NCBI GenBank assembly: GCA_018676675.1
Contig: JABHEG010000016.1
Span: 1 to 64,000, forward strand
Source: Lentisphaerota bacterium
Lineage (GTDB): Bacteria > Verrucomicrobiota > Lentisphaeria > Oligosphaerales > JABHEG01
Direction of reading: 5' to 3'
Length of the DNA: 64,000 nt
In this document: positions 1-8,068 of the stretch, one piece after another
Numbering within the stretch: the first letter of the stretch is position 1
How the letters are laid out: each line of letters opens with the position of its first letter
Made by a program: the position numbers and the translations under genes
Notes under the pieces: model-generated
What the model saw: only the letters and a program-made list of their open reading frames with translations
The model's database searches: none
Told to the model about the DNA's origin: nothing

Positions 1-317
1 AACGGAATAAATAGCGAGGAACGAGCGGCTTTATGCCGGATCTGAACTTGCCCGGTAGCAAGCGTCATGGTAAACCACACCATTCTCCATACCGGCTCAG
101 TCTCTCTTCATTGTTTTCATAGAACTTTTGACGCTACCAGTCGACAGAGTTATTGTTCCAGTCGTTGTCGCACCAGACCGGATGCGTGTTGTCGTAGGGA
201 AGAGGCCCCCTCTCGACGCTCTGACCCGCGGATACTGCCCCGGCGCTTGCGCAGGTCAACGACGATCGTGGGAAAACACGTCTATTCATCATCTGAGTTT
301 CCCTGTTTTGGTCGTGG
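1..317. other. Left-edge non-coding stretch
   Basis: No convincing gene is seen. Short open frames exist on both strands but have no recognisable motif and no good ribosome binding site. It lies downstream of the minus-strand hydrolase that ends at 318, so it may hold that gene's 3' region. No clear hairpin followed by a T-run was found. Confidence 0.4.
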
Positions 318-1727
318 TCAGTCAGCCCCTGACGTCTTGATCACGGCCACCCAATGTCCTTTGCCGGGCGCCATCAGTTCCGCTGGCCGACCTGCCTCGA
401 TCGTCTGAGGTCCCGTCCACATGCAGCGCGAGATGTCCAGCCACTGTAGCGTGAACACGCCCTTCGCACCGGAGAGATTAAGGCCCACCGAGCCGCCGTG
501 AGGGAAATACAGAGCATACTGTTCCCCATCGATGCGGGTCAGGTAGGCCTCGTCGGGGTCGCGTTTGAGCAGCAACCTGCTCTTGCTGTCGGGGACACAC
601 CGGAACAGATCCAGCTTGGCGACCAGCGCCCGCATGCTGCGAATATGGACCTGGGCGACGGCGGACAGCCCCATTCCCGTCTTTGGACGATGGAATCGAC
701 TCGATGCTGATCCGCCGATCACGTTCCGCCAGAATCGAGCCGTGGCATTTCGGGCCGTGCCAGCCCATCCCTGCGCCGTATCGGCGCCGTAGATTTTGAC
801 GTGGTTCACCGGGCGTGGGCGCTCTGAGAGGGCATGCCAGACATGTTGGAGGTGATCCCAGTTGTCCTGCCCTCGGGTCGCGCTGTTCTGAGATGCTTCG
901 AAGAACGTGAAGAGCTCGGGGTGGTCGATCGACTGCCGGTGCCGTTCGTGTTTGAGGTCCGTCTGCCAGTACATCTCACTGGTCTCGACCTGCCTTCCCT
1001 GTTTGCCGGCCTGCTCGCGAATGTACCTGGCCCAGTACCAACCCCATCCGGGTGGGTAGAGCGGATGGATTTCGTTCGTCATGCAGTACAACACGTGATC
1101 GTAGGGCAGCGTCGATTTCAGAAGTCGATCAACGAATCTCCTCTGATGCGGCAGGACGACCCGATCGTCCTGCAGTTTCGGGACCGTGACGAAGAAATCG
1201 TGCCGCACCTTGCTGGGCCTTGAGTAGCTCTGTTTCAGCCCGCAATGCTCAACGGTGTAGTTGATGTTGTTCGCTGGATGCCAGGGATTCGCTGTCCATC
1301 TGCCGGAGAAGAAATCGTGGTGAGCCCATACCTCGATCTGCACGATGACCTTCCGCTGGTGTGTCAATTCCAGCATCCGATCGAAACGTCTCCAGTACTC
1401 CTCATTGAAACGAGTGAGATCATACTTCCCGTCCTCGGCTTGGGCGAACGGCCAGACATTGCCCTTGTCCCGACCGCTCATCACACATCGGATGTAGTTC
1501 CCCCCGATCTTCGCGAGCAGGTCGAGGTGCTCCTCGATATCGGGAATCTGGAACAGGTTGTCGTCCTTCGTGCCGCCCAGTAGGAGCACGGGTTGACTGT
1601 GGTACTGCCAGTAGCGGGGGTAGGTCGTATCCGGCTGTATTCGCCGCGAGTTGAAATCGTCCGCCAGGCTCTGCGAAGCGGCGACGGCGAGAGTGATTGA
1701 CATCACCGTGAGCAGTGTGTCTCGCAT
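318..1727 (-). CDS. Secreted clan GH-A-like glycoside hydrolase (cellulase-like)
   Basis: Predicted secreted hydrolase of 469 residues. I start it at the ATG at 1727 rather than further upstream because an AAAGGA ribosome site lies 6 bases before it and the protein then begins with a signal peptide (hydrophobic core ending near SLADD). The mature part resembles a TIM-barrel glycosidase: it opens with a YWQYHSQPVLLLGG segment and has an Asn-Glu pair in CMTNEIHP, where clan GH-A enzymes carry the acid/base Glu. A later FFEASQ segment could hold the nucleophile. The carboxy end looks like a small beta domain. The gene is transcribed away from araC. The exact GH family and substrate are not recognisable; a catalytically altered relative is possible. 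Confidence 0.75.
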   Translation of the reverse strand: MRDTLLTVMSITLAVAASQSLADDFNSRRIQPDTTYPRYWQYHSQPVLLLGGTKDDNLFQIPDIEEHLDLLAKIGGNYIRCVMSGRDKGNVWPFAQAEDGKYDLTRFNEEYWRRFDRMLELTHQRKVIVQIEVWAHHDFFSGRWTANPWHPANNINYTVEHCGLKQSYSRPSKVRHDFFVTVPKLQDDRVVLPHQRRFVDRLLKSTLPYDHVLYCMTNEIHPLYPPGWGWYWARYIREQAGKQGRQVETSEMYWQTDLKHERHRQSIDHPELFTFFEASQNSATRGQDNWDHLQHVWHALSERPRPVNHVKIYGADTAQGWAGTARNATARFWRNVIGGSASSRFHRPKTGMGLSAVAQVHIRSMRALVAKLDLFRCVPDSKSRLLLKRDPDEAYLTRIDGEQYALYFPHGGSVGLNLSGAKGVFTLQWLDISRCMWTGPQTIEAGRPAELMAPGKGHWVAVIKTSGAD

Positions 1728-1764
1728 TGTGGTCCTTTCGTTCGGGTCATCTCTCGGTATCTTC

Positions 1765-1793
1765 AATATGCCGACAGCGCAGGAATGTGTCAC
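1765..1793 (-). promoter_or_regulatory. Candidate sigma70-type promoter of the GH-A-like gene
   Basis: Reading the minus strand, GTGACA (1793-1788) and CATATT (1770-1765) are separated by 17 bases, matching 5/6 and 4/6 of the consensus. A transcript starting near 1758 would have a leader of about 30 bases before the ATG at 1727. Seen by eye; no other promoter evidence. Confidence 0.4.
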
Positions 1794-1845
1794 GCGATGA
1801 TGAGCATCCGCCACAAGAACGCAACTCCGGCCAAGCCCACGTTGC

Positions 1846-1867
1846 TGACTACGAACGCGTTCAGTCA
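1846..1867. promoter_or_regulatory. Inverted repeat, possible operator
   Basis: TGACT then AC, then the perfect palindrome GAACGCGTTC (1853-1862), then AGTCA. Both arms read TGACT..GAACG, one with two extra bases. It lies about 50 bases upstream of the -35 box of the minus-strand hydrolase, a suitable place for an activator. The binding protein is unknown; the adjacent AraC regulator is one candidate. Confidence 0.3.
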
Positions 1868-2021
1868 CCAGTATGCAGGCGTTTGTAGTAAGGCACTCAG
1901 CACAGCGGTGTGCCGTTCTTTCTGCTTGTCTTGGTGCTATTCGTCCCTGAGGTCCCTTCGCAGGAAGACCTGCCCGGGGAAACGCGCCGTACCGGGAAAT
2001 GGACCCGTTCGTGGCCAGTGT

Positions 2022-2975
2022 TTACGTCGAGGTGTCGCCTATCGGCTGTCGGTGACGGCAGTTGGCGCGAAACCGGCCCGGAGAGAGCCCATAGACCGCG
2101 CGGAAGGAGCGGGTGAAGTTCCCGGGCGTGCTGAACCCCAATCTCTCGGCGATTTCTGCGCAAGCCAAGTCCCCCGACTCCAGCAACAGGCATGCGGCTT
2201 GGAGTCGCTCCTCCCTCAGGTAGAGGCTCGGAGCCTGCCCCCGGCTCTTCCGGAACACGCGGGCAAGGTGCTCGGGGGACACACCCAGAGCACGTGCCAG
2301 GCCATTGACGTTCATGCCGAATTGGGCTCGGGAATGGATCAGTCGGAGGGCGTTCTGCACGAGACGTTCAGAGGCTGGGACTTCCCGCTCCGGAACCGCT
2401 CCCGCTCGGAAGAACTCGGCCAGCAGCTCACGAACCAGCACGGCCCCGCGCTCCGGAGCCATCTCGACAAGACCTGCCGGGCGGGCGAGTAACTCCCGTA
2501 GCCGGCGCACAGTTCCGGATGTCGTCGACCATTCCACGCCCAGAGGCGAACGGGCACGCAGCTCATCGACTTCCGTATCGGCGCCAGTCCAGTCAAAGAA
2601 GAAGTTCTGCCAGTACGGGCAACTGGCCGGCACGTAGTGTGTATGGTCGGGATCGGGGTAGCGACACAGGAATGCCTGGCCGGCGCGGAGTGTCGCTTCC
2701 GCTCTTCCCCGACGGACAATGACTTCCCCACCAACGGTCAACACCCATGAGCAGTGGGGGCGCATCCGGAGATTCGGGCTGTCACCGACTCTCACGATGC
2801 CGCCACGAACGCGTCCCGCCACGACTTCCAAGGGCATCGGCCACGATGCTAAGCCGCCCGTGGTGTGCAGACGCACCTTGCACTGTGGCCCAATCCCATC
2901 GCCCCGGAGGTCGTCGAACGAATCAGAAAATGATAAGCCCGGATCAGAATCCGAGAATGGAGCATTCCCTTTCAT
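2022..2975 (-). CDS. AraC-family transcriptional regulator
   Basis: Cytoplasmic DNA-binding protein of 317 residues. The amino-terminal two thirds resembles a cupin-type ligand-sensing domain (a CSWVLTVGGE strand and a RAGQAFLCRYPDPDH segment). The last about 100 residues carry the double helix-turn-helix: GLARALGVSPEHLARVFRK for the first, then CAEIAERLGFSTPGNFTRSF and the family-typical P-G-x-F/R ending (GLSPGRFRAN). It is divergent from the GH29/beta-helix operon across a 90-base gap, the usual arrangement for a local regulator, so control of the genes from 3066 to 12611 is likely but inferred. The ATG at 2975 has no clear ribosome site, so the exact start is uncertain. Confidence 0.88.
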   Translation of the reverse strand: MKGNAPFSDSDPGLSFSDSFDDLRGDGIGPQCKVRLHTTGGLASWPMPLEVVAGRVRGGIVRVGDSPNLRMRPHCSWVLTVGGEVIVRRGRAEATLRAGQAFLCRYPDPDHTHYVPASCPYWQNFFFDWTGADTEVDELRARSPLGVEWSTTSGTVRRLRELLARPAGLVEMAPERGAVLVRELLAEFFRAGAVPEREVPASERLVQNALRLIHSRAQFGMNVNGLARALGVSPEHLARVFRKSRGQAPSLYLREERLQAACLLLESGDLACAEIAERLGFSTPGNFTRSFRAVYGLSPGRFRANCRHRQPIGDTST

Positions 2976-3065
2976 GCGTATAACGTGGTATGACAGGCTG
3001 GAAAGACAATGTGCCGGCCGTGAGCCTGTAGATCATAAGAAGATAATACATGGAGACCCAACGGC

Positions 3066-4208
3066 ATGGACATCTCTGCGGTTCCATCCCATCTGAGTCC
3101 CTGGAAAACCGCGTGGGCGAGCGATCCTCTCAGCGCCTCGCGTGATTGGTTCACGGATGCCCGCTTCGGGCTGTTTGTGCACTATGCGCTGTGCAGCCTC
3201 ATCCCGGGAGGGAAGCCGGGGCTTCTCGAGCTGATGGGAGGTCGTCGGGATCTTGTGTCGCTTCTTGAGGCATCGCCGCAGGAGATCACCGAAGCTCCGA
3301 TCGCCGCGGATGAGCGCGCGCATTGTCGGACCGTCAAGGATGAGCTCTTCAGAACGTTCGATGCGGAACGCTTCGATGCGGACGTCTTCTGCGACTTGGC
3401 CGAAGCTGCCGGCATGCGCTACGTGACCCTGACCACGAAGCACCTCGGGGGGCTCTACCTGTTCGATACATCTGTCAGCGACTCCAAGGCGCCGAATACG
3501 CCGGCCGCGAGGGATCTGGTCGCCGAAATGACGGCGGCCTGCTCCCGGCGTGGTTTGGGGTACTTCCATTACGTGCCACCGCACGTCGCCCGGACGGATG
3601 GGGAGCACTGGGAACGCAACAACACGATCTTGCGGGAACTCCTCACCAACTATGGGCCGGTCGCAGGCATCTGGTTCGACGGGATAGGGCAGTACAACAA
3701 ATCGTCGGCGAACTACACCCGACTCAGCGAGAAGTTCGCCATGGTCCGCGAACTGCAGCCGCACGCGCTGATTTCGTTCAAAGAGGGAGCCATCGGCGAG
3801 GAGGATTTCGTCACGCCCGAGCATTTCCTGTTACCTCATCCCGTGCAGTGGGACACGCCGGCACGCCAGGGGCAGTGGCAGATGCGCATAGAGCGTTGGA
3901 GGAGGACGTATGCTTCCGAGCGTGTCGGGCTCTTCGAGGGGAAGCTGCGCGAGATCAACACGGTCATGCAGGAGTGTGAAGGACGCGATGCCTGTGGATC
4001 GCAAGGCGGTTGGATCAACGACGAGAGCGTCCGGCACCTCAGCGCCGATGAGGTGTGGTTCCAACTGAAGGTGGCCCGAGAGCTCAAGGCCAACCTGCTC
4101 ATGAACATCGGTCCACGTGGCGATGGGTCCATCCACCCCGATGACGACCGCGTTCTCCGCGAGATTGGTGACCGTATTGGGCAGCAAGGTTGGCCCGGAG
4201 AGGCATGA
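3066..4208 (+). CDS. Divergent GH29 alpha-L-fucosidase-like protein
   Basis: TIM-barrel protein of 380 residues related to alpha-L-fucosidases; no signal peptide, so probably cytoplasmic. The family pattern is visible: FTDARFGLFVHY near residue 35, a TTKHLGGLYLFDT segment near 122-134, LLTNYGPVAGIWFDG near 192-206 with Asp205 at the nucleophile position, and the closing KANLLMNIGPRGDGSI. Two usual substrate-binding motifs are altered: FIHWG is FVHYA, and KHHDGF is KHLGGL, so specificity or activity may have changed. It is the first gene of the operon divergent from araC and is followed after 61 bases by a beta-helix gene. A GGAG about 9 bases before the ATG supports the start. Confidence 0.82.
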   Translation: MDISAVPSHLSPWKTAWASDPLSASRDWFTDARFGLFVHYALCSLIPGGKPGLLELMGGRRDLVSLLEASPQEITEAPIAADERAHCRTVKDELFRTFDAERFDADVFCDLAEAAGMRYVTLTTKHLGGLYLFDTSVSDSKAPNTPAARDLVAEMTAACSRRGLGYFHYVPPHVARTDGEHWERNNTILRELLTNYGPVAGIWFDGIGQYNKSSANYTRLSEKFAMVRELQPHALISFKEGAIGEEDFVTPEHFLLPHPVQWDTPARQGQWQMRIERWRRTYASERVGLFEGKLREINTVMQECEGRDACGSQGGWINDESVRHLSADEVWFQLKVARELKANLLMNIGPRGDGSIHPDDDRVLREIGDRIGQQGWPGEA

Positions 4209-4269
4209 ATGCTCAATGCCGAGCGGCGACCAACGACTCTCTTCAATACTAACCAACTCAGGACGCTCC

Positions 4270-6414
4270 ATGAACTACACTGTCTCCCCGAACGGCGATG
4301 ACCAGAACGCCGGTACAACCGATGCCCCTTTCGCAACCTTGATACGCGCACGCGATGCGATACGGGAGCTCCCTGAAACAGACCGCCGGCAGGATATCGG
4401 CGTTACCCTGAGAGGCGGAACGTACCGCCTTGACCGGACCCTCGTTTTGGGGCTCGCGGACAGTGCTCCTGAAGGCGGCTCTGTCACGTTCAGAGCTGCG
4501 GCTGGCGAGACGCCGGTTCTCAGCGGCGGGGTGACCATCACCGGGTGGACGAAGCTCACAGACTACCCCGCCGAGCTGCCCGCGACAGCTCAAGGCAACG
4601 TGTGGGTGGCAGACCTTCCCGGGGGCCTGGAGGACTTCCACGCCCTGTTCGACGGAGACCGGCGCCTGGTTCGAGCCCGGTCCGAGGACTTCACATTCGA
4701 CCCGCCGGAGTATGTGAAGGCCGACAGTCAGAACGTCATGCACAATGCCGACCGGCACCTCCTGCGACAGCTGCGGTTCCCAAAGGGGCTGCTTCGGAAC
4801 TGGTCCTACATCAGGGATGTGGAAGCGTTTTTCAATCCGGTGCCCTGGTGCCTGAACTTCATTGCCCTGGACTCGGTGGATGAGGAGGCCGGGGTGGCGT
4901 GGCTGAGCTGCGAGGCCAATTCGCCCCCGTTCTCCAATGCCAAACACAGCTTCGCCTGGCTGGAGAACGCGATCGCTTTTCTGGAAGGGCCTGGGCAGTG
5001 GGTGCTCAACAGCAGCGAGCGTCGTCTCTACTACTGGCCGGAAACGGGTGAACCCGGAGAGGGTATTGCAGCCCCCGGACTCAAGGAACTGGTGCGGGTT
5101 GAGGGCGATATCCGCTACGATGTGCCTGAGGACGTGCCGGTTCGCGGGATCGGCTTCCGCGGCATCACCTTCAGACACGCCGACCGCAGCGTGTGGACCC
5201 GCGACCGGAAGGGTTGGGGGCTCCAGCACGACTGGGACACCTTCGATCACCCCAATGCCCTGTTGAGGTTCCGGGGGGCGGAGGACTGCGCAGTGGACCA
5301 GTGCCGGTTCACAGCGAGCGGCGGTTCGGGCGTGCGCCTGGACTTGCACTGTCAGGGCATCCGGGTGACCAACTCACTGATCGACGATGTGGGCCATATG
5401 GGCGTGCTGTTGGCCGGCTACGGCCCGGGCACCAAAGACGTCAACAGACGCAACACGATCCACAACAACATCATCCATCACTGTGGGCAGATCATTTGGC
5501 ACGGACACGCCGTGTTCCTCTGGCAAAGCGGGGATAACCAGATTACCCACAACTGGATCCACGACGTGCCGCGCAAGGCTGTGGGGGTTGCGGGAACGCG
5601 CTGTCAGATTCTGGAGAAACCGGACTGCGACTTTGACGAGGCATCAAAGACGATACGCTGGCACGAAATCCGGGCAACCATCGCTTCGGACGGCGATCCG
5701 CAGGACCGCTACATGCCGTTTCTGCACGCCCGCAACAACCTGATTGCTCACAACCGGGTGACTCGCACCATGCAGAAACTCAGCGACGGAGCCAGCCTGA
5801 ACGTCTCCGGCGCGGGAAGCGGGAATGTGGTTAGCCACAACCTGATCTACGATGTGCCCAGCGGTGTGCGTACTGACGACTGGCAGCGCGGCACCACCAC
5901 GGCCAACAACATCGTTATTCGTGCGAAGACCGCATTCATCCACAAGGACTTCAACGAGATCAGCAACAACATCATTGTGGATTGTGTGAACGGGATCCGC
6001 TTCCGCCCATTTCCCCAGCAGTCCTACAAGCCGGGGGCTGCTATCCGGCACAACGTCCACGTGTCGGGCGATCCGGACTACGCTGCATACAACACCCATG
6101 GCTGGCCGGACAGTATGGACATTGCGCGCGCCGGGACACGAGATCTCCCCTGCGAAATGGACATGAGACAGAACCTCTACTGCTGTCCGGGTGCCCGGGA
6201 GTTCGTGGCACAGCAGCAGACACGTGGGATCGAGGAGGGCAGCGCCGCAGGGGAGTCTCCATTCGCGGATGCCGCCTCGGGCGATCTGCGCATTTGCTCT
6301 CCAGCGGATCTGGAGCAGATCGGGTTCAGTCTGTTCGACGCCGATCCCGGCGCTTTCGGGACCACCGATCAGTATCCCCCCGAGCTTCAAGCACTGGATG
6401 ACGTGACGGAATAG
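4270..6414 (+). CDS. Right-handed parallel beta-helix protein
   Basis: Protein of 714 residues. The start is the ATG at 4270, 6 bases after an AGGA; the upstream in-frame extension overlaps the previous gene. It begins YTVSPNGDDQNAGTTDAPFATL, the entry motif of DUF1565/pectate-lyase-like beta-helix proteins, followed by LRGGTYRLDRTLVL. The middle and carboxy parts contain repeated short coils with N-N-I/L-I runs (HNNIIHHCGQ, ARNNLIAHNRV, ANNIVIRAKT, SNNIIVDCVN). Such folds bind or cleave polysaccharides. No catalytic residues can be assigned. Unlike its downstream relatives it has no signal peptide, so it may be cytoplasmic or use another export route. It sits between two GH29-type genes. Confidence 0.8.
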   Translation: MNYTVSPNGDDQNAGTTDAPFATLIRARDAIRELPETDRRQDIGVTLRGGTYRLDRTLVLGLADSAPEGGSVTFRAAAGETPVLSGGVTITGWTKLTDYPAELPATAQGNVWVADLPGGLEDFHALFDGDRRLVRARSEDFTFDPPEYVKADSQNVMHNADRHLLRQLRFPKGLLRNWSYIRDVEAFFNPVPWCLNFIALDSVDEEAGVAWLSCEANSPPFSNAKHSFAWLENAIAFLEGPGQWVLNSSERRLYYWPETGEPGEGIAAPGLKELVRVEGDIRYDVPEDVPVRGIGFRGITFRHADRSVWTRDRKGWGLQHDWDTFDHPNALLRFRGAEDCAVDQCRFTASGGSGVRLDLHCQGIRVTNSLIDDVGHMGVLLAGYGPGTKDVNRRNTIHNNIIHHCGQIIWHGHAVFLWQSGDNQITHNWIHDVPRKAVGVAGTRCQILEKPDCDFDEASKTIRWHEIRATIASDGDPQDRYMPFLHARNNLIAHNRVTRTMQKLSDGASLNVSGAGSGNVVSHNLIYDVPSGVRTDDWQRGTTTANNIVIRAKTAFIHKDFNEISNNIIVDCVNGIRFRPFPQQSYKPGAAIRHNVHVSGDPDYAAYNTHGWPDSMDIARAGTRDLPCEMDMRQNLYCCPGAREFVAQQQTRGIEEGSAAGESPFADAASGDLRICSPADLEQIGFSLFDADPGAFGTTDQYPPELQALDDVTE

Positions 6415-6427
6415 CGTGAGGCACCCA

Positions 6428-8068
6428 ATGAACACCGCCGCAGACATCCTGCTGTCCGTCCGCAACGAACTCGGTGTGCCTGACCGGCGTCACCCCGTGA
6501 ATCAGGAGGCGGTCGAGGCTTGGCGTCAAGCACGCTTCGGGCTCTTCATTCACTGGGGAATTTACTCGATTCCAGGCGGGATATGGCAGGGCAAACGCAT
6601 TGAGAAACTCGGCGAACAGATCCAGCGACATGCGCGGATTCCGCAGCAGGAGTACGCGGCGCTCGCAGAGCAATTCAACCCCGTCCAGTTCGACGCCGGA
6701 GCCATCGCCGGTATGGCTCGGGATGCCGGAATGCGCTACATCGTCATTACGGCAAAACACCACGATGGCTTCTGCATGTTCAAGAGCGACTACACGGACT
6801 ACAACATCGTGGATGCCACGCCATTCGGCCGCGATGTGGTCGGCGAACTTGCGGCAGCCTGTGCGGCCGAGGGACTGCGCTTTGGCCTCTACTACTCCAA
6901 TCCGGACTGGGGCTATTCCGGGGCGGTCAAGCGTGAGCCTGCCAACGCTTACGCTGTGTTTGAGCCGTTCACTTCCGAACACCTCGAGTACTCATGCAAT
7001 CAGTTGCGCGAGTTGCTCACCAACTACGGGCCTATCTCCGAGATCTTCTTTGACATGGGACTGCCGACTCTGGAGGAAAGCGTGCGCCTGGCCCGGACCG
7101 TTCACGAGTGCCAGCCCCGCTGCCTGGTCAGCGGCCGAGTGATGAATAACCAGGGCGATTTCCTCACGCTTCCGGACAACCACATGCCGGATCACCCGAT
7201 CGAGACCGCGTGGGAGACGCCCTGCACGTTCTACCATACATGGGGCTACAAGTCGTGGATTGAGAGACCACCTTGCGACGAGCAGATCACGCGTCAGATC
7301 AGGTTGCTGGCTGACGTGGTCGGCAAGGGCGGCAACTACCTTCTCAATGTCGGGCCGCTCGCGGATGGGAGCATTCTGGATCACGAACGCGACATCCTGG
7401 CCGGCATCGGCACGTGGCTCCGCACCGAGAGCAAAGGACTGCTGGACGTCCCACTCCGAGTGGCTCCCACGCCGGTTGCCCAACCCGGGCGGGACGGCGG
7501 GATTCTGATCACTCCCGAGCACGAACACTCCGTCAGCTGCTACAACGGCCTGCAGTACAACACGAATATTCGGGACATCGAGAGAACGTGGATCGCGAAT
7601 GTGCCGGATGCCGGGCGCTATCGGGTGGACATCGAGTACCGCTTGAAAGGCGGCGACATGCCCGTGGTTTGGCAGTTCGGAGGGCAGAAGTTACACGCCC
7701 TTCTGCGAGGCGAGATCACCCTGGCCTCGAACTCGGGGTTCGCCGACGGGAACGAGGCAATCTCGGAGCACGTGCAACTTCCCGTCGTCGCCCGTCGCCT
7801 GACCCTTGGCTTACTCGAATTGCCCCGGGTTGATCGACTGCGAATTGCCTTGTGCAAGGACGATGCGCAGATCAGTGCCGACGGCGTGTGGACTGCAGAT
7901 GACCTCGACAACCCCAACAAAGGCGCCTGGTGTCTGAACGAAACGTGGACCGCGAACCGCCGAACAAACGCCCGGCATTCAATGCGTGGGCTGCACGTCG
8001 CGACCATCCGGCTCCGCCCGGAAGAGGTCACGCCCGACGCACCGAGAAGGAAGGAACGCGATCGATGA
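6428..8068 (+). CDS. Alpha-L-fucosidase (GH29)
   Basis: Retaining exo-fucosidase-like protein of 546 residues, probably cytoplasmic. Canonical family motifs are present: ARFGLFIHWGIYS near residue 35-47, VITAKHHDGFCMF near 107-118, GLYYSNPDWG near 153-162, and LLTNYGPISEIFFDMG near 197-211 with Asp209 as expected nucleophile, then GGNYLLNVGPLADG. About 170 residues follow the barrel, probably a carboxy-terminal beta-sandwich. The start is the ATG at 6428, with GAGG 6 bases before; an in-frame GTG at 6416 is less likely. Its TGA overlaps the next gene's ATG as ATGA, indicating translational coupling. The substrate could be a fucosylated glycan; specificity is not readable. Confidence 0.9.
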   Translation: MNTAADILLSVRNELGVPDRRHPVNQEAVEAWRQARFGLFIHWGIYSIPGGIWQGKRIEKLGEQIQRHARIPQQEYAALAEQFNPVQFDAGAIAGMARDAGMRYIVITAKHHDGFCMFKSDYTDYNIVDATPFGRDVVGELAAACAAEGLRFGLYYSNPDWGYSGAVKREPANAYAVFEPFTSEHLEYSCNQLRELLTNYGPISEIFFDMGLPTLEESVRLARTVHECQPRCLVSGRVMNNQGDFLTLPDNHMPDHPIETAWETPCTFYHTWGYKSWIERPPCDEQITRQIRLLADVVGKGGNYLLNVGPLADGSILDHERDILAGIGTWLRTESKGLLDVPLRVAPTPVAQPGRDGGILITPEHEHSVSCYNGLQYNTNIRDIERTWIANVPDAGRYRVDIEYRLKGGDMPVVWQFGGQKLHALLRGEITLASNSGFADGNEAISEHVQLPVVARRLTLGLLELPRVDRLRIALCKDDAQISADGVWTADDLDNPNKGAWCLNETWTANRRTNARHSMRGLHVATIRLRPEEVTPDAPRRKERDR

